This document shows, in pieces, positions 1 to 5,225 of a DNA stretch of 6,484 nucleotides (its first letter is position 1; each line of letters opens with the position of its first letter). The notes beneath the pieces are model-generated. The model was given only the letters and a program-made list of their open reading frames with translations, did no database searches and was not told the origin of the DNA. Source of the stretch: Acetobacteraceae bacterium (GTDB lineage: Bacteria; Pseudomonadota; Alphaproteobacteria; Acetobacterales; Acetobacteraceae); assembly GCA_947462945.1 (NCBI GenBank), contig CANHTE010000079.1:1-6484 (forward strand). The letters run 5' to 3'. The translations under genes and the position numbers were made by a program.

Positions 1-1
1 C

Positions 2-49
2 GAAGTCGCCTGGCTGGAAAGCCAGCTCGTCCCCGACATCATCGCCTGA
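2..49 (+). CDS. C-terminal end of probable YdcH/DUF465 family small protein (partial)
   Basis: An open frame enters from the left edge and encodes 15 residues, [15 protein letters not shown], before a TGA at 47-49. The ending LExQLxPDIIA resembles, from memory, the C-terminus of short coiled-coil DUF465 (YdcH-like) proteins of Rhodospirillales, which are often found just ahead of purE. The function of that family is not established. The stop shares its last base with the first base of the purE ATG (TGATG), which suggests one transcript and coupled translation. So little is visible that the family call is tentative, but the presence of a reading frame ending here is well supported by the junction. 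Confidence 0.5.
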   Translation, partial: EVAWLESQLVPDIIA

Positions 50-549
50 TGCCGATGACCGATCCTGATCCCGCGCCGCTGGTCGGCGTCATCATGGGCA
101 GCCGCTCCGACTGGGAGACGATGCGCCATGCCGATGAAACACTGACGGCCCTGGGCATCGCGCATGAATGCCGGGTTGTCTCGGCCCATCGCACGCCTGA
201 GCGGCTGTTCGATTACGCCCGGGGCGCGCGTGGGCGTGGCTTGCAGGTCATCATCGCCGGGGCGGGGGGCGCAGCCCATTTGCCGGGCATGGCCGCCAGC
301 ATGACCTCCCTGCCGGTGCTGGGCGTTCCCGTGGAATCCCACGCGCTCAAGGGCATGGATTCGCTGCTTTCCATCGTGCAGATGCCGGGCGGGGTCCCGG
401 TGGGGACGCTTGCCATCGGCAAGGCGGGCGCGATCAACGCTGCCCTGCTGGCGGCCGCCATCCTCTCCCTGGCTGATCCGGCACTGGCCGGGCGGCTGGA
501 TGCCTGGCGCGCCCGCCAGACCGATGGCGTTCCGCATGACCCCGTCTGA
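49..549 (+). CDS. purE: N5-carboxyaminoimidazole ribonucleotide mutase (class I PurE)
   Basis: This cytoplasmic enzyme moves the carboxyl group of N5-CAIR to carbon 4 to give CAIR in de novo purine synthesis; class I PurE acts together with PurK. The 166 residues match the usual length. The phosphate-binding loop GSRSD lies at 17-21, SAHRTP at 45-50 carries the catalytic histidine (His47), and [11 protein letters not shown] at 71-81 is the class I signature. LGVPV and the [14 protein letters not shown] stretch (here [13 protein letters not shown]) complete the fold. The ATG at 49 overlaps the preceding stop (TGATG). A second in-frame ATG at 55 is an alternative start, and no clear Shine-Dalgarno precedes either, so coupling to the upstream gene is likely. 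The 3' end overlaps purK by 14 bases. No active-site change is visible. Confidence 0.97.
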   Translation: MPMTDPDPAPLVGVIMGSRSDWETMRHADETLTALGIAHECRVVSAHRTPERLFDYARGARGRGLQVIIAGAGGAAHLPGMAASMTSLPVLGVPVESHALKGMDSLLSIVQMPGGVPVGTLAIGKAGAINAALLAAAILSLADPALAGRLDAWRARQTDGVPHDPV

Positions 550-1669
550 GCCCACCCCGCTGCCTTTGGGCGCCACCATCGGCATTCTGGGCGGGGGCCA
601 ATTGGGGCGGATGAGCGTCATGGCCGCCGCCCGCCTGGGTTACGCCTGCCACGTCTTCGCGCCTGAGGCGGATTCGCCCGCCATGCAGGTCTCCGCCGCC
701 GCAACCGTGGCTGCCTATGACGATTTGCCGGCCTTGCACCGATTCGCGGCTTCTGTGGATGTGGTCACCTACGAGTTCGAGAATGTCCCGGCCGCCACCA
801 TGGCCGCGCTGGAGGGCCGCATCCCCTGCCGGCCGGGACCGCGCGCCCTGGCCATCTGCCAGGATCGGTTGGCCGAGAAGCGCTTTCTCGCGGAGGCCGG
901 CGTGCCGGTTGGCCCGTGGCGCGCGGTGCACAGCCCTGAGGAGCTGACCGCCGCCCTGGCCGAGATCGGCCTGCCCGCCGTCCTCAAGACCACGAGGCTC
1001 GGTTATGATGGGCGGGGCCAGGCGGTGCTGCGGCAACCGGAAGATGCCCTTCCCGCCTATGAGCGGCTTTCGCCCAAGCCTTTGATCCTGGAAGCCTATA
1101 TCCCCTTTGTTGCGGAAATCTCCGCCATTGCCGCACGTGGCGTCAACGGCGCCCTCGCCTGTTATGACGCGGTGGAAAACCAGCACCGGCACCACATCCT
1201 GGACCTCTCCTTCGCCCCTGCGCGGCTGCCTGAAGCCGCCGCCCTGGAAGCGCGCAACAACGTCACCCGCGTCGCCACGGCGATGGAGCTGGTGGGGGTG
1301 GTGGCGCTGGAGATGTTTCTTCTCTCCGACGGGTCCTTGCTGGGCAATGAAATGGCCCCGCGCCCCCATAATTCGGGGCATTGGACCATGGATGCCTGCC
1401 TGTGCGGGCAGTTCGAGCAGCATATCCGCGCGGTGGCTGGCCTGCCGCTCGGCCCGGTGACGCGCCATGCGGATGCGGTGATGCGCAACCTGGTCGGGCC
1501 CGAGGGCCTGGCGGCCTGGCCCAGCCTTGTTTCGCGCGACGACGTCGTGGCCCATTGGTACGGTAAGGCCGAGGCAAGGCCCGGGCGCAAGCTGGGCCAT
1601 GCCAATCGTCTATTGCCCCTTGGCAGCTTGGCCGGCCTGGATGATGTTACCGCTTGTGACGGAATATGA
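536..1669 (+). CDS. purK: N5-carboxyaminoimidazole ribonucleotide synthase (PurK)
   Basis: This ATP-grasp enzyme makes N5-CAIR from AIR, bicarbonate and ATP, the step just before PurE. From the ATG at 536 it has 377 residues, normal for the family. [11 protein letters not shown] at 16-26 opens the N-terminal Rossmann-like domain and YEFENVP sits at 79-85. [12 protein letters not shown] at 151-162 is the ATP-grasp nucleotide-binding strand and loop. FVAEIS and the metal/AIR-site signature [12 protein letters not shown] (271-282) follow, with a late GRKLGHAN as in other PurK proteins. The frame is open upstream to 410, but that part is out-of-frame purE sequence. The start at 536 places the glycine-rich motif at the expected distance and overlaps purE by 14 bases, so translation is probably coupled. 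The last dozen residues ([10 protein letters not shown]) look unconserved, and the stop abuts a palindrome. Confidence 0.97.
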   Translation: MTPSEPTPLPLGATIGILGGGQLGRMSVMAAARLGYACHVFAPEADSPAMQVSAAATVAAYDDLPALHRFAASVDVVTYEFENVPAATMAALEGRIPCRPGPRALAICQDRLAEKRFLAEAGVPVGPWRAVHSPEELTAALAEIGLPAVLKTTRLGYDGRGQAVLRQPEDALPAYERLSPKPLILEAYIPFVAEISAIAARGVNGALACYDAVENQHRHHILDLSFAPARLPEAAALEARNNVTRVATAMELVGVVALEMFLLSDGSLLGNEMAPRPHNSGHWTMDACLCGQFEQHIRAVAGLPLGPVTRHADAVMRNLVGPEGLAAWPSLVSRDDVVAHWYGKAEARPGRKLGHANRLLPLGSLAGLDDVTACDGI

Positions 1670-1670
1670 C

Positions 1671-1716
1671 CCTGTGTCCCAAATGCCCAATTCGAATGTG
1701 GCGTTTGGGACACAGG
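1671..1716. repeat. 46-bp near-perfect palindrome directly after purK
   Basis: The left arm CCTGTGTCCCAAATGCC (1671-1687) pairs with the right arm GGCGTTTGGGACACAGG (1700-1716) over 17 bases, with a single G·U at 1684/1703. The 12-base spacer contains the exact 8-bp palindrome ATTCGAAT (1690-1697), centred on the same axis. Only two positions per side (1688-1689 and 1698-1699) break symmetry, besides the wobble. It starts one base after the purK stop. As RNA it would fold into a long hairpin that could end purEK transcription. No T-run follows the right arm, so it is not a typical intrinsic terminator. Alternatives are a dispersed intergenic repeat (REP/MITE type) or a protein-binding site. 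The symmetry is seen directly; the role is unknown. Confidence 0.85.
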
Positions 1717-1821
1717 CACCGGGAAATGCTTGGCAGGGTGGTGCATTTGCTGCCGAGCTGGTGTTAGGGTGCGCCCACGCAGCGAGGTTTCTCACCCGCC
1801 GGGTGTGCCGCGCAGCGACCG

Positions 1822-1846
1822 AACAAACGATTTTGTTTTTAAGGAG
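1822..1846 (+). promoter_or_regulatory. Shine-Dalgarno and A/T-rich leader of the OmpA-like gene
   Basis: AAGGAG at 1841-1846 lies seven bases before the ATG at 1854 and fixes that start, although the frame is open much further upstream. Immediately before it is a run that is unusually A/T-rich for this GC-rich window. It contains an exact inverted repeat, AACAAA (1822-1827) and TTTGTT (1832-1837), around CGAT. Such a weak A/T hairpin may simply keep the ribosome-binding site open, which suits a highly expressed outer-membrane protein. That role is inferred. Confidence 0.75.
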
Positions 1847-1853
1847 AACGAGG

Positions 1854-2945
1854 ATGAGCCTCAAGAAGGCCCTTTTGGCCGCGACCGTTCTGTCGCTGCC
1901 CGTGGCCGCACAGGCGCAACCCGTCTCGGGCCTCTATGTGGGCGCGGGCGTGGGTGCGAATTACCGCGACAACAACAGCGAGAACCCGGTTCTTCGCCCG
2001 AGCGGCACCTTGGTCGGCAACACCACGATCAAGTCCGATTGGGGTTACGCGACCGTTGGCAGCATCGGCTGGGGCTTCGGCAACGGCATCCGCGCCGAGC
2101 TGGAACTCAACTACCGCAACAATGCCATCTCGAGCGGCACTGTCGGTGGCCGCGGCGCGACGTCCACGGGTGGCACGATCCACCAGTATGGCGTCATGGG
2201 CAACGCGTTCTATGACCTCAACCTCGGTCTGAACGTCGCCGGCGTCGGCATCACGCCTTACCTGGGCGCTGGTATCGGCTACGTGATGAACGATTGGCGC
2301 AATGTGCGCGGCAGCGGCCCCGGTGGCAGCGTCCGCATCGACGACAAGTCGGGCAACTTCGCTTATCAGGGCATCGCGGGCGTCGCCTTCGGTCTCGGCT
2401 CGGCCGTTCCCGGCCTGTCGCTGACGGTTGAGTATCGCTTCCTCGGCACCCTGGAGCCTGAGCTGGGCATCAGCGGCACCTCCGCGACGGGCGGCCGCGT
2501 TGTCGGTGACTACTCCGGCACCAACTACAACCACTCGATCCTGGCTGGTGTGCGTTATGCCTTCAACGCGCCCCGCCCGGCTCCGGTTGCCGCCCCGGCT
2601 GCCGCCCCGGCTCCGGCCCGCACCTTCCTGGTCTTCTTCGACTGGGATCGCGCTGACCTGACCGATCGCGCCCGCCAGATCATCGCCGAAGCGGCCACGA
2701 ATGCACGCACCGTGCGCTCGACCCGCATCGAGGTGTCCGGCCACGCCGACCGCACCGGCTCTGCCTCCTACAACCAGCGCCTCTCCGTTCGCCGTGGCGA
2801 AGCGGTGGCGGCCGAGCTGGTTCGCCGTGGCATTGCCCGCAACGAAATCACCGTTCAGGGCTTCGGTTTCGACCGTCCGCTCGTCCCGACGGCGATGGGC
2901 GTGCGCGAGCCGCAGAACCGCCGCGTCGAGATCGTCCTGCGCTAA
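1854..2945 (+). CDS. OmpA family outer-membrane protein (beta-barrel plus peptidoglycan-binding domain)
   Basis: This 363-residue protein probably tethers the outer membrane to the cell wall. It begins with a Sec signal peptide: KK, then a hydrophobic core, with cleavage likely after AQA at 19-21. Residues 22-237 form a glycine-rich barrel domain starting GLYVGAGVGANY and ending LAGVRYAF with a terminal aromatic residue, typical of a last transmembrane strand. An Ala/Pro linker spans about 239-255. The OmpA C-terminal domain follows, from FDWDRADL to the end. It includes GHADRTGS (296-303), YNQRLSVRR (306-314) and QNRRVEI near the terminus. Asp299 and Arg314 have the 15-residue spacing of the known diaminopimelate-binding Asp/Arg pair, so peptidoglycan binding looks intact. 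A strong SD sets the start at 1854. The gene stands alone, between the palindrome and a strong terminator. Confidence 0.95.
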   Translation: MSLKKALLAATVLSLPVAAQAQPVSGLYVGAGVGANYRDNNSENPVLRPSGTLVGNTTIKSDWGYATVGSIGWGFGNGIRAELELNYRNNAISSGTVGGRGATSTGGTIHQYGVMGNAFYDLNLGLNVAGVGITPYLGAGIGYVMNDWRNVRGSGPGGSVRIDDKSGNFAYQGIAGVAFGLGSAVPGLSLTVEYRFLGTLEPELGISGTSATGGRVVGDYSGTNYNHSILAGVRYAFNAPRPAPVAAPAAAPAPARTFLVFFDWDRADLTDRARQIIAEAATNARTVRSTRIEVSGHADRTGSASYNQRLSVRRGEAVAAELVRRGIARNEITVQGFGFDRPLVPTAMGVREPQNRRVEIVLR

Positions 2946-2972
2946 GCAGGACGTCTCCTTCGCGAGATACGG

Positions 2973-3002
2973 AAAGGGGCAGCTTCGGCTGCCCCTTTTT
3001 TT
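2973..3002 (+). terminator. Rho-independent terminator of the OmpA-like gene
   Basis: A perfect stem is formed by AAAGGGGCAGC (2973-2983) and its complement GCTGCCCCTTT (2988-2998) around a TTCG tetraloop (2984-2987). A run of seven T (2996-3002) follows the G/C part of the stem. It lies 27 bases after the stop at 2945. Stem, stable UUCG loop and T-tract make this a textbook intrinsic terminator on the plus strand. Confidence 0.95.
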
Positions 3003-3055
3003 GCTTTGTCGGCGGGGATCAACGCGGCGGGGGCCATTCTCCTGGCGCCGGGCAC

Positions 3056-3085
3056 AAAAAAGGGCGGCCCCGAGGGGCCGCCCTT
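3056..3085 (-). terminator. Rho-independent terminator of the exported-protein gene (minus strand)
   Basis: AAGGGCGGCCCC (3060-3071) and GGGGCCGCCCTT (3074-3085) form a 12-bp arm pair with a very tight loop (CGAG in practice). Read on the minus strand, the hairpin is followed by six T, seen as AAAAAA at 3056-3061 on the plus strand. It lies 21 bases beyond the stop of the minus-strand gene at 3107. It faces the OmpA-gene terminator, so the convergent junction is insulated from both sides. Confidence 0.93.
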
Positions 3086-3106
3086 CGTGGGACTGGCTTG
3101 GGTACC

Positions 3107-3607
3107 TCAGCGCGCGGCGGGGCGCTGCGCCTGACGTGTCGCGGGGCGCGGCGGGCATTCCGGCGTGGTCAACACCTGATGGACCTGCTGCGTGACAGAG
3201 ACCTGGGCCAAATCCGCCGCGCTGGTCGCGGTCATCGCCGCCTGAAACAGCGGCGCCTGCTCGCGACAGAAGAAGCTTCCGCGCGCGATGCTCATCTGCG
3301 ACTGCCCATTGGCGAGCTGCGTGATGTACTGGTCCAGATCGCGCTGATGACGTGGCCCTGCGGTCCGGCGGAAATGCGTGGCCACACCGCGGAAGGCCGT
3401 GGCAACCTCATTCTGGTACTTGCGCACGAAGGCGTTGTAATCATCCTGCAGGTTGCAGGAGAGAGCCGCCACCATCAACTGGCTCTGCAAGGCGCGAATA
3501 TCAAAGGCGGTCTTTTCGGCTGGCTGCACACAGACCTGCGCCGAGGCGATGGCCGGAAGCATGACCAAGGCCGAGACGCCGGCCAATAGGCTACGTGAAG
3601 GCGTCAT
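3107..3607 (-). CDS. Small exported protein of unknown function with four cysteines
   Basis: I do not recognise a named family for this 166-residue protein. It begins with a clear Sec signal peptide: Arg5, then a hydrophobic run at 7-21, with likely cleavage after ASA at 21-23. The mature part has four cysteines (26, 51, 114, 151), enough for two disulfides in the periplasm. It is mostly predicted helical and rich in Gln and Ala (for example LQSQLMVAAL and QDDYNAFVRKYQNEV), and it ends in a Pro/Arg/Gln-rich basic tail after Cys151. GGGAGA at 3622-3617 lies nine bases before the ATG and supports the start. The gene follows def and the COQ9 gene on the same strand after a 122-base gap and has its own strong terminator. 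It could be cotranscribed or separate. Signal peptide, SD and terminator together argue for a real gene. Confidence 0.8.
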   Translation of the reverse strand: MTPSRSLLAGVSALVMLPAIASAQVCVQPAEKTAFDIRALQSQLMVAALSCNLQDDYNAFVRKYQNEVATAFRGVATHFRRTAGPRHQRDLDQYITQLANGQSQMSIARGSFFCREQAPLFQAAMTATSAADLAQVSVTQQVHQVLTTPECPPRPATRQAQRPAAR

Positions 3608-3705
3608 TCCGCCCGATCTCCCGATATGGTGGACCCAGCCCTCCGTGCCCGGCGAATCCGGACGAAACGGCGCGACTCGGCCCTGACTGCCTTGCCTTTA
3701 CACGC

Positions 3706-3729
3706 TCAGGCCGCAGGCGCGAAGCCTGA
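3706..3729 (-). terminator. Possible weak hairpin after the COQ9 gene
   Basis: TCAGGC (3706-3711) and GCCTGA (3724-3729) are exact inverted repeats with a 12-base spacer. They sit right against the stop codon (3732-3730) of the COQ9-family gene on the minus strand. A shorter alternative pairing, CAGGC with GCCTG, exists within it. There is no T-run, so it may only slow or trim the transcript, or be chance in GC-rich DNA. Confidence 0.3.
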
Positions 3730-4287
3730 TCACGCGGGTTTCGGGCGCGGCTTAGGTAAATCTTGCAAGCGCCTGTCCAGAAACAATAAAACCTCCTCCA
3801 TCTCTGGCTGAATGGGGCGCATCCAAAAGGCCAGGGTGGCGGAATACACGGCCGCGAGTGTGGCCCGCCGCGTGTACCAGGAGAAATCGGCCGAGCTGTC
3901 TCCAGCCGCGTGCCAAATGGCCGAGGCCGTGCTGCCGAGAAGGCGCAGCCCCTTCGGCGCATTCCATGGCAGCGCCAAGACGCCCAGCGCCGCCCGCAGG
4001 GCCTCGCGATCCGGCTCCAAAAGCCGCAACCGAAGCTCTACCACGCGCCGGATTCGTGCGGGCGTGCGGAGGGCTGCGAGGTCTTCGCCCGCGCTCGCAT
4101 CGTTCATGCGGGCATCGGTGATGGCGATCCAGGCCTCGATCGCGCCCACGACACCACGGGGAAAGGCGCTTGGCAAAAGCTCTTCCGCATCACCGCAATC
4201 CGCCAAGGCGTGCCGTAGCGTCGCCCTCGTCCAGCCCTCGCTGCCGGCGCGGCGGACCGCGGCTTCGATCCATTCCGCTTCGCTCAT
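3730..4287 (-). CDS. COQ9 family protein, ubiquinone biosynthesis
   Basis: COQ9 proteins have a TetR-like helical fold, bind isoprenoid lipids and, in eukaryotes, present quinone intermediates to the hydroxylase COQ7. The bacterial members are presumed to support ubiquinone synthesis at the inner membrane. This one has 185 residues. The helical N-terminal part includes GWTRATLRHA (18-27), as in a TetR-type helix-turn-helix remnant. The signature region DSSADFSWYTRR lies at 130-141, followed by LAAVYSATLAFW, as in the COQ9 domain. A hydrophilic PKPRPKPA tail ends it. The ATG overlaps the def stop as ATGA. A strong GGAGGAG at 4299-4293, inside the end of def, lies five bases upstream and settles the start. 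Translation is therefore probably coupled to def. It is a little shorter than many alphaproteobacterial members but looks intact. Confidence 0.93.
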   Translation of the reverse strand: MSEAEWIEAAVRRAGSEGWTRATLRHALADCGDAEELLPSAFPRGVVGAIEAWIAITDARMNDASAGEDLAALRTPARIRRVVELRLRLLEPDREALRAALGVLALPWNAPKGLRLLGSTASAIWHAAGDSSADFSWYTRRATLAAVYSATLAFWMRPIQPEMEEVLLFLDRRLQDLPKPRPKPA

Positions 4288-4784
4288 GGGGACTCCTCCG
4301 CGAGACGGGCCAATTCCTCGGTGAAGCCCAGTTGGGTCAGGTCATTCATGCGCATGAGGTAGAAGACGCCTTCCAGATGATCATACTCATGTTGCAGCAC
4401 CCGCGCGGCCAGGCCCTCGGCCTCGCCGTGAATGGGCGTAGCATCCAGGTCAAGGCCACGCCATGCGACGCGGGCCGGGCGCTCCACCGCGCCGCGCAGT
4501 CCGGGGATGGAGAGGCAGCCCTCCCAGGCTACGGCACGAGCCTCGCCCAGGGGCGTGATTTCGGGGTTGATCAGGACGCGCATCTCCGCGCCGTCGCGCC
4601 AGAGAAACAGCCGCAGGGCCTGATAGACCTGAGGTGCGGCGAGTCCGATGCCGCCGGCATCCAGCAGCGTCTCCTCCATGTCCCGCACGAGCCGCCGGAT
4701 CTCGGGTGCCGTGGGGCCCGTGACCTCAGCCGCCCGACCGAGCAGAACTGGGTGGCCCATGCGGGCGATCTTCAGAATGGCCAT
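4284..4784 (-). CDS. def: Peptide deformylase
   Basis: This enzyme removes the formyl group from the N-terminal methionine of nascent proteins in the cytoplasm, using a metal ion (usually Fe2+). With the start at 4784 it has 166 residues, the usual size. All three motifs are present: GIGLAAPQ at 45-52, EGCLS at 88-92, and QHEYDH at 131-136. Cys90, His132 and His136 are the metal ligands and Glu133 the catalytic base. The frame stays open to 4874, but the extra residues have no deformylase character. The protein from MAILKIARMGHPVL onward matches the family start, and GGGAGA at 4800-4795 lies ten bases upstream. It heads a minus-strand unit with the COQ9 gene (ATGA overlap) and is divergent from rpsU. 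The neighbour is not fmt, the common partner of def, so this may be a second deformylase copy; the motifs say it is active. Confidence 0.96.
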   Translation of the reverse strand: MAILKIARMGHPVLLGRAAEVTGPTAPEIRRLVRDMEETLLDAGGIGLAAPQVYQALRLFLWRDGAEMRVLINPEITPLGEARAVAWEGCLSIPGLRGAVERPARVAWRGLDLDATPIHGEAEGLAARVLQHEYDHLEGVFYLMRMNDLTQLGFTEELARLAEESP

Positions 4785-4955
4785 GCCTGACGTTTCTCCC
4801 GGAGATAAGGGGGCTTGACTGATGTGGGGCGATATTTCCCGCATGCGAGGGCTTCCCGCCAGGGCCGATGCCATGTTATGCCACCGGCACGGCCCCGGGA
4901 CGCTTTAGCGCCCCGGGGCAATTTGTCGTTTTCGGCCATCAGGAGATTCGCCCGC
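4785..4955. promoter_or_regulatory. Divergent control region between def and rpsU, with hairpin in the rpsU leader
   Basis: These 171 bases separate two oppositely directed genes and must hold promoters for both. I could not assign -35/-10 pairs with confidence. The notable element is a hairpin at 4892-4919: GCCCCGGG (4892-4899) pairs with CCCGGGGC (4912-4919). After one A/C mismatch the stem continues as CGC/GCG around a TTTA loop. A T-rich stretch (ATTTGTCGTTTT, about 4921-4932) follows, then AGGAG (4941-4945), the rpsU Shine-Dalgarno, ten bases before the GTG. The arrangement could act as an attenuator or leader element for rpsU; that is inference. Confidence 0.6.
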
Positions 4956-5159
4956 GTGCAAGTCGTCGTTCGGGATAACAATGTTGATCAGGCGCTCAAG
5001 GCGCTCAAGAAGAAGCTGCAGCGCGAGGGCGTGTTCCGCGAGATGAAGCTTCGCCGGCATTACGAAAAGCCCTCCGAGCGCCGCGCGCGTGAGGCGGCCG
5101 AGGCCGTTCGCCGTGCGCGCAAGGTTGAGCGCAAGCGCATCGAGCGCGAAGGCTTCTGA
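4956..5159 (+). CDS. rpsU: 30S ribosomal protein S21
   Basis: bS21 is a small basic protein of the 30S subunit, near the anti-Shine-Dalgarno end of 16S rRNA, where it helps translation initiation. The 67-residue product matches the alphaproteobacterial form closely: it opens [20 protein letters not shown] after the initiator. [19 protein letters not shown] and a C-terminal Arg/Lys-rich helix follow, ending IEREGF. The start is GTG at 4956 with AGGAG at 4941-4945. The frame is open back to 4815, but nothing upstream resembles S21, and the conserved protein begins exactly at the GTG. A GC-rich hairpin lies in the leader and a terminator hairpin follows at 5184, so it appears monocistronic. Confidence 0.97.
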   Translation: MQVVVRDNNVDQALKALKKKLQREGVFREMKLRRHYEKPSERRAREAAEAVRRARKVERKRIEREGF

Positions 5160-5183
5160 ATCAACTTCGATCGTCGGCCCTAT

Positions 5184-5213
5184 GCCGCGCTGGACCACGT
5201 CCAGCGCGGCTTT
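5184..5213 (+). terminator. Terminator hairpin of rpsU
   Basis: GCCGCGCTGGA (5184-5194) and TCCAGCGCGGC (5200-5210) form a perfect 11-bp stem with a five-base loop (CCACG), 24 bases after the rpsU stop. Only three T follow (5211-5213), so the tract is short, but the stem is strong. On the opposite strand the hairpin is followed by ATAGGG, without T, so the direction fits rpsU rather than the convergent gene that ends at 5226. Confidence 0.75.
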
Positions 5214-5225
5214 GACGCGTGGGGT

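Noticed and set aside
434..1600. Long minus-strand open frame (388 codons) opposite purK
   Set aside because: Antisense shadow with His/Gln/Arg/Gly-rich product and no recognisable domain; purK on the plus strand is complete and canonical.
1747..1770. Possible promoter for the OmpA-like gene: extended -10 TGTTAGGGT at 1762-1770
   Set aside because: No acceptable -35 is found at 16-18 bases upstream (the hexamer there is GTGCAT or TGCATT), so it cannot be told from chance.
1527..1853. Upstream in-frame extension of the OmpA-like gene
   Set aside because: It runs through the end of purK and the palindrome. The signal peptide and SD fix the start at 1854.
1839..3158. Long minus-strand open frame (439 codons) opposite the OmpA-like gene
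   Set aside because: It is the antisense shadow of a GC-rich gene: its product is low-complexity Ala/Arg/Gly, it has no family motif, and it runs through both terminators. The plus strand holds an obvious OmpA protein.
3098..3589. Plus-strand open frame opposite the small exported protein
   Set aside because: The minus-strand reading has a signal peptide, SD and dedicated terminator; the plus-strand reading has none of these and begins inside the terminator-proximal region of the opposite gene.
3608..3729. Search of the gap between the COQ9 gene and the exported-protein gene for a tRNA or small RNA
   Set aside because: No cloverleaf, T-loop motif or strong promoter could be assembled on either strand; only the weak hairpin at 3706-3729 is visible.
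4170..4790. Plus-strand open frame (206 codons) opposite def and the COQ9 start
   Set aside because: It crosses two real minus-strand genes, has no domain and reads as the complement of deformylase.
4815..4843. TTGACT at 4815-4820 as a -35 for rpsU
   Set aside because: No plausible -10 lies 16-18 bases downstream, where the sequence is CCCGCA/CCGCAT.
4785..4874. 30-residue N-terminal extension of peptide deformylase
   Set aside because: The extra residues have no deformylase similarity, and the start at 4784 has the family-typical N-terminus and an upstream SD.
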